64,000 bases of DNA from NCBI GenBank assembly GCA_035570055.1, contig DATMLM010000085.1:62001-126000 (forward strand), given 5' to 3'. Positions 17,331-25,816 of the stretch are shown here, piece by piece. Both the position numbers and the translations under genes were made by a program. The notes below the pieces were generated by a model. It did no database searches and was not told where the DNA came from. It saw only the letters and a list, made by a program, of their open reading frames with translations. The stretch comes from DASRDS01 sp035570055 (GTDB lineage Bacteria; Gemmatimonadota; Gemmatimonadetes; Gemmatimonadales; Gemmatimonadaceae). Every line of letters begins with the position of its first letter. Within the stretch, counting starts at the first letter, position 1.

Positions 17331-19022
17331 TCAACGATACTGCTGTTTTGGTCGCTTCGCCTGGACGATGTGAGGGGTGTTACGAGCCGTGATGCGGGCG
17401 CCGTTGATTGGAAGACCGGCGGGCGTCGGGTTGAACGCGAGCGAGGTGCCGTAGCTCCCGCCGTTCGGGCTCGACACCGTGATGTCCGGCTGGCTGTTGC
17501 TGCTCAAGCTCCCCACGGGATAGCGCACGACGGCTCCGCCGCCGTTCGCGCCATACAACCCGAGCCAGAGGTCGCCGCTGGCATCGAACGCGAGTGCGCC
17601 GAACGTGATCGCGGCATTGTCCTGGGTGATGGTTTCGCCGATGGAGACGGCGGGCTTGGGAGTGGCGTTCGAGGCCAGGTTGCCGAGTTGGATCGCGCTG
17701 AACTCGAGGACGGAGTCAGCGTATTGCGTGTAGTAGACCGTGTCGCCGGGGACCATGCTTTGATACGACACGCCAAGTGACACCCACAGGTTGCCGTGGG
17801 CGTCGAACGCCAGGAAATCGTAGGTCGCTTCGTCATTGGCGAGCGAGTCCTTGACCGACCGGGTCGGTGTGGGTGTCGCGGCGCCGGTCGTCGCCGCGGC
17901 GAGTTGCGCTGGCGTGTACTCGATGATCGAGGCGGCGGTCCCGACCCACAGGTTGCCGGAGGCATCGAAGGCGAGGCCGGCGGGTTGCAGGCCGTTGATC
18001 GTGTAGGCGGGCGTGACGGTACCTGTGGAGCTCGCGCCGAGTTGCGCGGCTGAGAGACCGACGAGGGCGCCCGAGCCGGTGGAGATCCACAGGGTGCCGT
18101 GCGGGTCGAAGGCAAAAGCGCTGAAGCCGTAGGTGGTGTTGGGGAACGGTATGGTGATCGTCGGCGTCGCGGGGCTGCAGGCATCGGAGAGCTGACTCGC
18201 GCTCCACTCGAGTACCGAGTTGACGCGTGCGGTCCAGAGGTTTCCACTGGCGTCGAACGCTTCCGGGCCCAATCCGCCGGAGATCGTGCTGTTGGCGCCT
18301 GGGCAGCTGTCGGTCGGCGTCGGTGTGCCGGACGCCGCGAGTTGCGCGGCGGTGAGCCCGTATTGGCCGTCGACCCAGAGGCCGATCGCGGTGGCCGTGG
18401 TCTGGCAGCTGACGACGATGTTGGCGGTGACGGCGCCGAGGACCGAGAGGCCGGTGTAGGCCACGGGTGCGGATGCGGTGCAACCGGTGGGGAGGCCGCT
18501 CACGGCGACGGTGCCGCTCGTTGGTGATGCGGGGACGGAGGCGTCGGAGTAGAAGCCGTCCATGTCGCTGGTCACGGTTGCCAGTGGGTGGCCGCCGGTG
18601 GGTGTGATGGTGACGATCGCGCCGACGATCGCTCCGCCTTGGGTGCTGGTGACGGTGCCGCCGACGGTGCCGGTGGTGATGCCGCACTGGACGGTGACGT
18701 TGACGGTGACCGTGCCAAACGAGGAGGGCATCGAGTATCCCGCGCCGGTGGGCTGGCACCCGGACGGTACACTGCCGACGCCGATCGAGCCGGGGCCGAA
18801 TGGGATGTTGGGGATGGTGTACTGGCCGTTGCCGTTCGATGCGACGGTCTGGGGGCCGCCGAGCTGGGGGTTGGCGGTGACGCTGACGTTGGCGAGGGGG
18901 GAGCCGGCGTTGGAGGTGACCGTACCGGAGAGGGTGCCGGCGGAGGCGGCGGTCAGGTCGGCATTGGGGTTGTTGTAGCAGGCGGCTAAGACAATGGCAG
19001 TCCCACAGATGAGGGGTCGCAT
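17331..19022 (-). CDS. Lipoprotein with two CarboxypepD-like domains and a beta-propeller
   Basis: 563 residues. Lipobox VLAAC (Cys at about residue 15) anchors it to a membrane. Residues about 28-110 and 115-205 are two carboxypeptidase-regulatory-like beta-sandwiches (GTLSGTVTSNAGSPLANVSV; GTVGGTVTSTQGGAIVGA). Then come about six NHL-like propeller repeats with the signature AFDASGNLWV and a following S..QL. It probably binds a ligand or surface polymer; no catalytic residues are evident. It is the first gene of a pair with the TonB-C protein. Confidence 0.85.
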   Translation of the reverse strand: MRPLICGTAIVLAACYNNPNADLTAASAGTLSGTVTSNAGSPLANVSVTANPQLGGPQTVASNGNGQYTIPNIPFGPGSIGVGSVPSGCQPTGAGYSMPSSFGTVTVNVTVQCGITTGTVGGTVTSTQGGAIVGAIVTITPTGGHPLATVTSDMDGFYSDASVPASPTSGTVAVSGLPTGCTASAPVAYTGLSVLGAVTANIVVSCQTTATAIGLWVDGQYGLTAAQLAASGTPTPTDSCPGANSTISGGLGPEAFDASGNLWTARVNSVLEWSASQLSDACSPATPTITIPFPNTTYGFSAFAFDPHGTLWISTGSGALVGLSAAQLGASSTGTVTPAYTINGLQPAGLAFDASGNLWVGTAASIIEYTPAQLAAATTGAATPTPTRSVKDSLANDEATYDFLAFDAHGNLWVSLGVSYQSMVPGDTVYYTQYADSVLEFSAIQLGNLASNATPKPAVSIGETITQDNAAITFGALAFDASGDLWLGLYGANGGGAVVRYPVGSLSSNSQPDITVSSPNGGSYGTSLAFNPTPAGLPINGARITARNTPHIVQAKRPKQQYR

Positions 19023-19051
19023 GTGTAGTATCCCGGTAGGCTATACGATCA

Positions 19052-19068
19052 GTCGTCACGTTGACGAC
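19052..19068. promoter_or_regulatory. 17-bp palindrome in a divergent promoter region, candidate operator
   Basis: GTCGTCA-CGT-TGACGAC is a perfect 7-bp inverted repeat with a 3-base centre, 30 bases upstream of the propeller lipoprotein start and 89 bases before the ATPase start. Symmetry and placement suggest a dimeric regulator's site. No regulator is assigned. Confidence 0.4.
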
Positions 19069-19118
19069 GCTTGTGTACGGGATGACGTTGAGCTCGGGTT
19101 CTCGTTAACTCTATGCTA

Positions 19119-19146
19119 TTGACAATTATTGCAGTTAGAATAATTT
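19119..19146 (+). promoter_or_regulatory. AT-rich promoter of the STAND-like ATPase gene
   Basis: A consensus -35 TTGACA (19119-19124) is followed after 16 bases by TAATTT (19141-19146) in a 45-base stretch that is strikingly AT-rich for this genome. Initiation 6-10 bases after the -10 would fall right at the ATG (19157), and there is no Shine-Dalgarno sequence, so the message may be leaderless. Confidence 0.45.
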
Positions 19147-19156
19147 CAATCAGCAT

Positions 19157-20320
19157 ATGAAGAACCCTTTTGAGTTCGGCCGGGAGTTGGACGCCGAGGA
19201 GCTCGTCGATCGCGACGACGAGGTGCGGTCGGTCGTGTCGGCGGTCATGGAGGCGGGCAAGCTCTTTCTCATCGGCCCCCGCCGGTACGGGAAGACCTCG
19301 ATCCTGCATGTCGCGAGTGAGCGGGCGACGCGGAGCGGTGCCCTGGTCTTTCGGTACAACGCCGAAGCGTTTCCGACGCTGGAGCAGCTGGCGGCCCGCA
19401 TCGTTGCTGACACCGCGTCGCAGCTCACGCCGACGGTCGAGAAGGCGACGCACGCTTTTGCCTCGTTCTTTTCGCGCCTCAGGCCCACTGCGTCGTACGA
19501 CAGTGTGCGGCATACCTGGTCGGTGAGTTTCGGGCGCGGGCCGGACCAACCCGTGGGTGTGCCGTTGTTGGCCGAGGTCTTGGATGGGGCCGATCGCGCG
19601 GCGGAGAAGGGCGCTCGGGCGGTGGGGATATTGTTCGACGAGTTTCAGCACATCGTCGAGGAGGGCGGGGCGGAGGCGGAGGGGCAGATTCGGGCGGCGG
19701 TGCAGCGGCATCGCCATGTCGGGTACGTCTTCGCCGGGTCTGATACGCGGCTGCTGGCAGATATGACGAGTGCGCCGAATCGGCCGTTCTATAAGCTCGG
19801 GTTGGTGCGGTCGATCGGGCCGGTGCCGCGCGACGAGTTCGCGCAGTTTCTGGAGCGCGGGTTTCTCAAGGCGGGTATTCCGCTTGGCACGGGCGCTGTC
19901 GACGCGATTCTCGACACGGCCGAGGAGGTGCCGTACAACGTGCAGCTGCTGGCGCACGCGTGTTGGGACGCGTGTCGCGAGGACGGCAGTCGGCGGCCCG
20001 CGGCGCTCACGGTAGAGCGTGTGCACGCGACGGCGCGCGTGGCCGCGTTGCGCAACGATCCGCTCTACACGCAGCTCTGGACCGGCCTGCCGGTGACGCA
20101 GCGCAAGGCGCTGTTGGCGCTGCTGCGCGAGCGCGGGCAGGGCATGGCCTCGGCCGACGTGGCCCTGCGCTACGATATTCCGGTGGCGTCCATGCAGACG
20201 GCGCTCCGCGCGCTCGAGCAGAAGACCATCGTGCGTGAGGAGCACCACCGAGGGAGCACGCGACTGCGCCTCGAGGATCCTCTGTTCGGGACGTGGCTCG
20301 CGTCGGTTGTGCCGGTGTGA
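19157..20320 (+). CDS. STAND/archaeal-type P-loop ATPase with C-terminal winged helix
   Basis: 387 residues. It starts with a short DR-box-like lead (VDRDDEVRSVVSAV), then Walker A GPRRYGKTS near residue 40 and Walker B GILFDEFQ near residue 170. A sensor-like Arg/Asp segment follows (VGYVFAGSDTRLL). The C-terminal 90 residues look like a winged helix (LPVTQRKALLALL, ASMQTALRALEQKTIVREE). Such MNS-clade ATPases act in signalling, toxin control or defence, or as single-protein switches. It leads a group with two small membrane proteins and a ParB-like gene. No ribosome site is visible. Confidence 0.88.
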   Translation: MKNPFEFGRELDAEELVDRDDEVRSVVSAVMEAGKLFLIGPRRYGKTSILHVASERATRSGALVFRYNAEAFPTLEQLAARIVADTASQLTPTVEKATHAFASFFSRLRPTASYDSVRHTWSVSFGRGPDQPVGVPLLAEVLDGADRAAEKGARAVGILFDEFQHIVEEGGAEAEGQIRAAVQRHRHVGYVFAGSDTRLLADMTSAPNRPFYKLGLVRSIGPVPRDEFAQFLERGFLKAGIPLGTGAVDAILDTAEEVPYNVQLLAHACWDACREDGSRRPAALTVERVHATARVAALRNDPLYTQLWTGLPVTQRKALLALLRERGQGMASADVALRYDIPVASMQTALRALEQKTIVREEHHRGSTRLRLEDPLFGTWLASVVPV

Positions 20321-20362
20321 TGGCGATGATATCCGTGAAGAAATGAGCGTTGCGCACCGTCG

Positions 20363-20800
20363 ATGCGTGAATTCATCCTTACGATGATCACCCTCAACGA
20401 CCGGATCTTCGTGACGCGATATCAGTGGGAACGTTGGTTCTGGACATGCATCTTCGCGCTCCTCCCGCTTTTCGTTTGGCTCCTCCTCGTTCAAATAAAG
20501 GCATCCCGAGAGCTATTGTTCTTCTCCCTGGCGATCTGTACACTCGATTTGTCTGAGCTTCGCAAGGTCGATCCGCCGATGCGAAACCGATACGGCTACG
20601 AGTCCCTGTGCTCTGCGTCGGTTATGGGGATCGTCGTCTCAGCGGCGCTGTACGGCGTCTTTTTGAGCGTACAGGGCGATCCGAAGGCTTTGACGAAAAT
20701 ATTCGTGTTTTCCGTCGGCGTCGCGTTGGCGGGGGTTGTCGTTGGGACGCGGGCACAGATTTTCATCCATCGCGGAGATACGAATGCGGGATCTGCTTGA
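20363..20800 (+). CDS. Small multi-pass membrane protein, unknown
   Basis: 145 residues with about four hydrophobic segments: residues 25-45 (WFWTCIFALLPLFVWLLLV), 50-62, 87-105 (SVMGIVVSAALYGVFLSV) and 113-131. The N-terminus is cytoplasm-like, with a charged loop (DLSELRKVDPPMRNRYGYES) in the middle. No family is recognised. An alternative start at 20384 is seven codons in. Its last 17 bases overlap the next small membrane gene, which argues for coupled translation. Confidence 0.7.
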   Translation: MREFILTMITLNDRIFVTRYQWERWFWTCIFALLPLFVWLLLVQIKASRELLFFSLAICTLDLSELRKVDPPMRNRYGYESLCSASVMGIVVSAALYGVFLSVQGDPKALTKIFVFSVGVALAGVVVGTRAQIFIHRGDTNAGSA

Positions 20801-20915
20801 GAATCTCGTCATGTGCGGCGCAGGCATCGGTATCGTCGTCATGTTCTGTCTTGCGGCGCGGGCGACGGTCCAGATGCGGGAAGAGCGGCGCCACACGGAG
20901 CATCGCGCGAAGTAA
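20784..20915 (+). CDS. 43-residue single-pass membrane protein
   Basis: A short gene that is easy to miss. ATG 20784 has a good ribosome site (GGAGAT, 4 bases upstream) inside the end of the preceding membrane-protein gene. The product starts MRDLLENLVMCGAG, has one hydrophobic helix (residues about 9-26) and a charged C-terminal tail (QMREERRHTEHRAK). It could be a small subunit of the membrane protein before it. Unknown function. Confidence 0.55.
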   Translation: MRDLLENLVMCGAGIGIVVMFCLAARATVQMREERRHTEHRAK

Positions 20916-20954
20916 CGCGGTCACCCCACACAGTCGATCATCGAGGGGATGCCC

Positions 20955-21956
20955 ATGGCGGTGAAAAAGAAACGCGCGAGCACGACCAAGCGCGCACGCG
21001 GGAAGCTCGCGCCCGCGGACAAGGCGCGTGGGCTCGAGGCGGCTCAAGTGGCGATCGCTCTCGACGACCCGGAGGTCGCCGATCTCGCGACGCTCGTGCG
21101 CGATGCGGGGGGAGCACCGATTGGGGCGTATCGCGAGCCGCTCGGCGGCCGCGCACTGCTCGTCGCCTCATTGCCGCTCAGCGCGCTGCAGCCGACGCCC
21201 TTTCAGCGCGACCTGTCGCCGACGCATGCGAAGCGCTTGGCCGAGAAGATCGACGAGACGGCCGCATTTCTCGATCCGCTGATCGTCGTGCGCGGTGACG
21301 ACGGCCGACTGTGGACGCCGAACGGTCGTCATCGTTTGGCGGCGGCCAAAAAGCTCGGTATGCGGCAGATCACGGCCTTGATCTCGCCCGACGAATCCCT
21401 CGCCTATCGCATTCTCGCGCTCAACACGGAGAAGGCCCACAACCTCAAGGATCGGAGCCTCGAGGTGATCCGCATGGCCCAAAGCCTCGCGAAGCGCGAG
21501 CGTGACGCGAAGGAATCGCGATTCGCGGCAGAGTTCGAGGGCCCCGAGCTCCTCACCTTGGGCCTCGTCTACGAGGAGTCGCCGCGGTTCGCCGGCGGCG
21601 CGTACAGCTCCTTCCTCAAGAAGGTCGATCGCTTCAGCGATCGTCCGCTGGTCACGAGTCTGCGCGAGCGGGAAGGGTACGCGGCGCGACTCCAGGAGAT
21701 CGACGCGCAGGTGAAGCGCATTATCGGGGAGTTGCAAAAGCGCGGCTTCAAGTCTCCCTATCTGCGCAACTACGTGGTGGCCCGGATCAATCCGGTGCGG
21801 TTCCACAAGGTGAAGAAGGGCGAGACCAAGCCACCGATGCCGCTCGCGCAGGCGCTCACGCGCATGGCGGCGGCGGCGAAGGGGTTCAAGCTCGACTCCG
21901 TCTCCAATAAAGACTTGGCCTGGGTCGCGGTCGGCGCGGGAGCGACGGAGGGCTGA
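20955..21956 (+). CDS. ParB N-terminal-domain (ParB/Srx-like) protein
   Basis: 333 residues. After a Lys/Arg-rich leader (VKKKRASTTKRARGK) comes a ParB-like domain. It reads VASLPLSALQPTPFQRDLSP, later DPLIVVRGDDG, and then the nucleotide-binding NGRHRLAAAKKLG, equivalent to ParB box II (GxRR). The C-terminal half is helical and not a standard ParB HTH. GAGGGG lies 6 bases before ATG 20955, so I prefer that start to 20949. No parA neighbour or parS-like array is seen, so this is probably a specialised CTP-binding or DNA-binding switch rather than the chromosome-partition ParB. Confidence 0.85.
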   Translation: MAVKKKRASTTKRARGKLAPADKARGLEAAQVAIALDDPEVADLATLVRDAGGAPIGAYREPLGGRALLVASLPLSALQPTPFQRDLSPTHAKRLAEKIDETAAFLDPLIVVRGDDGRLWTPNGRHRLAAAKKLGMRQITALISPDESLAYRILALNTEKAHNLKDRSLEVIRMAQSLAKRERDAKESRFAAEFEGPELLTLGLVYEESPRFAGGAYSSFLKKVDRFSDRPLVTSLREREGYAARLQEIDAQVKRIIGELQKRGFKSPYLRNYVVARINPVRFHKVKKGETKPPMPLAQALTRMAAAAKGFKLDSVSNKDLAWVAVGAGATEG

Positions 21957-21958
21957 CG

Positions 21959-23683
21959 ATGGTCACACTTCGTGCGGTGATGTCCGCGCTGGCTCTCGTC
22001 GTTGGGGCGGGGTCGGGCGCACCGACCAGCGCGCCAATCACGCTCACGCCATGCACGCTCCCCGATGTGCCGGCGCCTGCGAAGTGCGGTACGATGACCG
22101 TGCTCGAGAATCGCGTGACCGGTCGCGGGCGCTCGATCGAGCTGCGCGTGGCGGTGATCCCGGCGGGCGAGTCACCACGAGAGAGCGACGCGGTGACGTA
22201 CTTCGATGGCGGGCCGGGTGAGGCAGCGACGAGTAGCGCCGGATTCGTCTTTCACCTGCTCTCTCCACTCCACCGGCGGCACGACATTCTGTTGGTGGAT
22301 CAGCGCGGGACGGGGGCGTCGTCTCCGCTCACCTGTCACGCGTTTGGCGCCGCCGATTCATTGCAGCGGTGGCTCGGCTCGTTCTTACCGCTGGACGCCA
22401 TTCAGCGGTGCGTGACGGATCTGTCGGCCCATGCCGACCTCACGGTGTACACGACCAATAACCACGTCGACGACGTGGACGACGTCCGCGCGGCGCTCGG
22501 GTATCCGATGCTCGACATCACCGGCATCTCCTACGGCTCGCGGGCGGCGTTGACGTATCTCAAGCGCCATGGCGATCACGTGCGCGCGATGGTGATCCAG
22601 GGGATCGCGCCGACCTCGGATTTCATTCCGGAGCGATTCGCGCAGGATGCCCAGCGGGCCTTGGACGGCGTGTTCGCCGACTGCGCCGCGGAACCGGCCT
22701 GTCACGCCGCATTCCCGCATCTCTCGGACGAGATGCGGAGTGTCGTCGCCCGCCTGGAGCGGGCGCCGGCGCCGGTGGCGATCGTGCACCCGGTCACCGG
22801 TGAGATCGTGACGGTCACGCTCAACCGCGATCTCTTCGGGGAAGCGATCCGCTACATGATGTATTCGTCGGGCGGCGCGAGCTGGGTGCCCGCCGTGGTG
22901 CACGCCGCGGCCGCCGGCGATCTCACGCCCGTGGCCGAGCGGGCGGTCTTGTTTCGGTATCAGCTGTTGGGGAGGGGGACGACGGGGCTCTATCTCGCGG
23001 TCACCTGCGACGAAGATCTCCCGTTCGTCGACGTGGCGAAGAGCACGACGTTGGGGCAGAGCACGTTCCTCGGCAACTATCGGCTGCGGGACCAATCGGC
23101 GGCGTGCACGGTTTGGCCGCACGCCGCGGTCGATGCGCACTTCGCGGAACCGACGCGCTCCGCGGTCCCGGCGCTCGTGTTGTCCGGCGAGCGCGATCCG
23201 GTGACGCCGCCTGAGAATGGCGCGCTGGCCGCGACGACGTTGAGCCGGTCGCGACATATAGTGATACCAGGTGGCGGGCACTCGTATGACGGGCTCATGG
23301 GAACCGCGTGCGTGGACTCGCTCTGGCTGCGGTTCATCGCGACACCGGATCCACAGGTGCTCGACACGCGCTGCGTGGCCGGGATCCATCGGCCACCGTT
23401 TCCGACGGCGCTCATCTGGAGCCACGCGATCGCGCTCGACACGGCGGCGCTCCGGCGGTTCGCCGGACGGTTCGAGGGCGCGACGACGCGACTCGAGCAC
23501 GGCGCGCTGTGGCTGAGCCTCGATGGGGACACATCGAGGCTCGTCCCGATTGCGCCGGCGCGGTTCTGGGTGGTGGGTGACATCGATGCAACCGTGACCT
23601 TCCGCTTGCATGGCGACGCACCCACCGCGCTCATCGTCGAGCGCGAGGGGCGACCCGAGCGCACGCTGCCGGCGGCGCGCTGA
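21959..23683 (+). CDS. S33-type alpha/beta hydrolase, tripeptidyl aminopeptidase-like, exported
   Basis: 574 residues. A hydrophobic N-terminus indicates export. The oxyanion motif is YFDGGPGE, the nucleophile is Ser191 in GISYGS, and the acid and base are in LSGERDPVTPPENG and GGGHSYDG. VDQRGTGASSPLTC is typical of prolyl/tripeptidyl aminopeptidases. An extra 110-residue C-terminal segment (FAGRFEG, TTRLEHGALWLSL) follows the hydrolase domain and resembles a small beta-domain. It starts 2 bases after the ParB-like gene's stop, so it is in the same transcript. Confidence 0.9.
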   Translation: MVTLRAVMSALALVVGAGSGAPTSAPITLTPCTLPDVPAPAKCGTMTVLENRVTGRGRSIELRVAVIPAGESPRESDAVTYFDGGPGEAATSSAGFVFHLLSPLHRRHDILLVDQRGTGASSPLTCHAFGAADSLQRWLGSFLPLDAIQRCVTDLSAHADLTVYTTNNHVDDVDDVRAALGYPMLDITGISYGSRAALTYLKRHGDHVRAMVIQGIAPTSDFIPERFAQDAQRALDGVFADCAAEPACHAAFPHLSDEMRSVVARLERAPAPVAIVHPVTGEIVTVTLNRDLFGEAIRYMMYSSGGASWVPAVVHAAAAGDLTPVAERAVLFRYQLLGRGTTGLYLAVTCDEDLPFVDVAKSTTLGQSTFLGNYRLRDQSAACTVWPHAAVDAHFAEPTRSAVPALVLSGERDPVTPPENGALAATTLSRSRHIVIPGGGHSYDGLMGTACVDSLWLRFIATPDPQVLDTRCVAGIHRPPFPTALIWSHAIALDTAALRRFAGRFEGATTRLEHGALWLSLDGDTSRLVPIAPARFWVVGDIDATVTFRLHGDAPTALIVEREGRPERTLPAAR

Positions 23684-23707
23684 TTCTCCTCTACGGCGTC
23701 GCGGCGG

Positions 23708-24055
23708 CTACGGAGCGAACATATCGGCCAGCGCGTCGAGGACGACCGCTGCTGTTTTCGCGTCGAGGCGGCCGAGCCGGCGTTTGAATCGGAGGCGGTC
23801 GACGGTGCGGAGCTGGTTGAGCAAAATCTGCCCGTTCTTGCCCCCGAATCGGCATGCGACGCGCCACGGGCGGTCGCCGACGCTGGTGGTCATCGGCGCG
23901 ATGATGACGATCGACATAGCATGATTGATCTCGTCCGGTGTGACGATGACGCAGGGTCGCGGTTTGTTGATCTCGCTCCCTCGGGTAGGATCGAGATCGG
24001 TCAGGAAGACATCGAATCGGGATGGCGCGTCCGCGCGTGAAGTGTGCTTCTTCAT
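23708..24055 (-). CDS. mazF: MazF/PemK-family mRNA interferase toxin
   Basis: 115 residues. The MazF fold is clear: RFDVFLTDLDPTRGSEINK, RPCVIVTPDEIN, SIVIIAPMTTS. The Arg and Thr used by MazF for RNA cleavage are in these segments. The start at 24055 gives the ATGA overlap with the antitoxin stop, the classic arrangement. As a toxin it cleaves mRNA at short motifs when the antitoxin decays. Confidence 0.93.
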   Translation of the reverse strand: MKKHTSRADAPSRFDVFLTDLDPTRGSEINKPRPCVIVTPDEINHAMSIVIIAPMTTSVGDRPWRVACRFGGKNGQILLNQLRTVDRLRFKRRLGRLDAKTAAVVLDALADMFAP

Positions 24056-24303
24056 TCCCACACCCAATCGGTGTCATCGGACTCGAGCGGGGTGTACTCG
24101 TCCAGGAGCACGTCCTCGCCTGCCTCATGCGCCTGGCGGGCGGCTTCCGCCCAACCTTCGCGTACGCGCCTCACTGGACGAACGACCAGCGCACCGTTCT
24201 CAACGGTGATATCCACTTCGTCTTTCAACTGAGCCTCCTCGAGTAGCGCTTTGGGGATGCGAATGCCTTTCGAGTTGCCGATTCGTACGATTCGCGATCT
24301 CAC
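24052..24303 (-). CDS. mazE: MazE/AbrB-family antitoxin
   Basis: 83 residues. An AbrB-type swapped-hairpin DNA-binding domain fills the first half (SRIVRIGNSKGIRIPKALLE, with VDITVENGALVVRP next), and the acidic C-terminal tail (GEDVLLDEYTPLESDDTDW) would wrap into the MazF dimer. The pair probably represses its own promoter in the 54 bases upstream. Four-base overlap with mazF. Confidence 0.93.
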   Translation of the reverse strand: MRSRIVRIGNSKGIRIPKALLEEAQLKDEVDITVENGALVVRPVRRVREGWAEAARQAHEAGEDVLLDEYTPLESDDTDWVWE

Positions 24304-24357
24304 CGTGCGCTCCGAGGCCCGGGGAATTACAATGTAATCACGGTCTGGGCGAGCCCG

Positions 24358-24960
24358 CTACGAGGAGTTTTCACCGGGGATGCGTAGGCCGTCCATCAGC
24401 ATGCGCCACACGTCGTCGTACACCGCGTCGAGCCCCGGCTCGCCCCACTCGGCCGCGTGGACCGGATGATGAAACCGCGACGTCGCGTAGAGAATTGCGC
24501 GCGCGGCAGCAATCGGGTCGGCGGAGCGGAACGTGCCCTCCGCAATGCCCGCACGGATGATCGTCGCGGCTAGACTCACTAGCTCATCGACGTGTGCCGC
24601 AATAGTGGAGCGGGCGCCCTGGGCGAGTATACGGTACGCCGCGAACAGCTCAGGGTCTTCGGCTGCGCGGCGGTGCTTCATCGCGATCAGCGTATCGAAG
24701 AGCTGGCGCAGTCGCTCCGGGGCAGGGCCTCGACCCGCGGCGATCGCGCGGACGGGTGGCATCATCACGTCGACCCAGCGCTCGATGACCAAGTCTCTGA
24801 GCTCGGCCTTGGTCGCGACGTGCTTGTAGACCGCGGCGTGGCTCACGCCCAAGGCGCGTGCGACGTCGACGACGGTGGCCTTGGCCGGGCCGAAGCGGCG
24901 GACTACGTCTTCGGCCGCGGCCAGAATACGGTCACGCGTGAGCGGCGGTGGCGATGCCAT
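24358..24960 (-). CDS. TetR-family transcriptional regulator
   Basis: 200 residues. The N-terminal HTH is ILAAAEDVVRRFG, later TVVDVARALGVSHAAVYKHV, the usual TetR recognition region. The C-terminal ligand-binding part is unassigned (helical, GARSTIAAHVDELVSLAATI). The start lies 29 bases inside the end of pdxI, so it is expressed with that reductase gene and likely regulates it. The recognised ligand is unknown. Confidence 0.92.
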   Translation of the reverse strand: MASPPPLTRDRILAAAEDVVRRFGPAKATVVDVARALGVSHAAVYKHVATKAELRDLVIERWVDVMMPPVRAIAAGRGPAPERLRQLFDTLIAMKHRRAAEDPELFAAYRILAQGARSTIAAHVDELVSLAATIIRAGIAEGTFRSADPIAAARAILYATSRFHHPVHAAEWGEPGLDAVYDDVWRMLMDGLRIPGENSS

Positions 24961-25816
24961 CCAGCTCCGCCAATGTTGGCGGGTCGAGGGTGAGCGCTGC
25001 CGCGGCGAGATTCTCGCGCAGGTGGGTGAGTGACGAGGTGCCCGGGATCAACAGGATGTTGGGCGACCGGTGGAGGAGCCACGCGAGCGCGAGTTGCATC
25101 GGCGTCGCGCCGAGTCGCTCGGCGACGGCGTTCAAGGTCGAGGATTGGAGCGGGGTGAAGCCGCCCAATGGGAAGAACGGCACGTACGCGATGCCCTGGC
25201 GGGCCAGGGTCTCGATCAGCGTGTCGTCCTCGCGGTGGGCCACGTTGTAGTTGTTCTGCACGCACACGATGTCCGTGATCGCTTGTGCTTCGGCGACCTG
25301 CGTGGCGGTGGCGTTGGAGACGCCGATGGAACGGATCAACCCTTGGCGTTGGAGATCGGCGAGTGCCGTGATCTGTTCCGCGATGGAGCCTTCGCTGGGA
25401 CCGTGACCGGAGCCCATGACGCGATAGTTCACGATGTCGAGGACCTCGAGGCCGAGGTTCTCGAGGTTGTCGTGGACGCCGGCGGCGAGGTCTCGGGGCG
25501 AGTTGTAGGGCTGCCAGGATTTGTCGGCTGGGCGGCGGGCGCCGAGCTTGGTCACGATGACGAGGCCGGCCGGGTACGGGTGCAGGGCGCGGCGGATGAT
25601 CTGGTTCGTGACGTGGGGGCCGTAGTAGTCGGACGTGTCGATGTGGTTGACGCCGGCGGCGACGGCTTCGCGGAGGACGGCGACGGCGGTCTCGGGGTCC
25701 TTCGGTGGGCCGTAGATCCCGGGTCCTGAGAGTTGCATGGCGCCGTAGCCCATGCGGTGGACGGTGAGCGGCGTGCCTGGGAATGTGAACTGGCCGCCGA
25801 GTGCTGATTGAGGCAT
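24932..25816 (-). CDS. pdxI: Aldo/keto reductase, PdxI/YdbC-type pyridoxal reductase
   Basis: 294 residues. The sequence follows E. coli PdxI/YdbC closely as I recall it (LGYGAMQL/SGPG, GVNHIDTSDYYGPHVTNQII, GHGPSEGSI, YVPFFPLGGFTPLQSSTL, PNILLIPGTSS). Catalytic Asp and Tyr are in DTSDYYG and Lys in VTKLG. The fourth tetrad residue, usually His, is Asn in VNYRVMG, as in PdxI. Such enzymes reduce pyridoxal to pyridoxine using NADPH. Start ATG 25816 has GGAGAC upstream and matches the family start; an in-frame earlier start adds 27 unconserved residues. Confidence 0.88.
   Translation of the reverse strand: MPQSALGGQFTFPGTPLTVHRMGYGAMQLSGPGIYGPPKDPETAVAVLREAVAAGVNHIDTSDYYGPHVTNQIIRRALHPYPAGLVIVTKLGARRPADKSWQPYNSPRDLAAGVHDNLENLGLEVLDIVNYRVMGSGHGPSEGSIAEQITALADLQRQGLIRSIGVSNATATQVAEAQAITDIVCVQNNYNVAHREDDTLIETLARQGIAYVPFFPLGGFTPLQSSTLNAVAERLGATPMQLALAWLLHRSPNILLIPGTSSLTHLRENLAAAALTLDPPTLAELDGIATAAHA

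Noticed and set aside
20955..21956. ParB-domain gene considered as the chromosomal parB with a nearby origin
   Set aside because: No parA, no parS-type palindrome array and no dnaA or gidB genes in the surroundings; the C-terminal half is not ParB-like.
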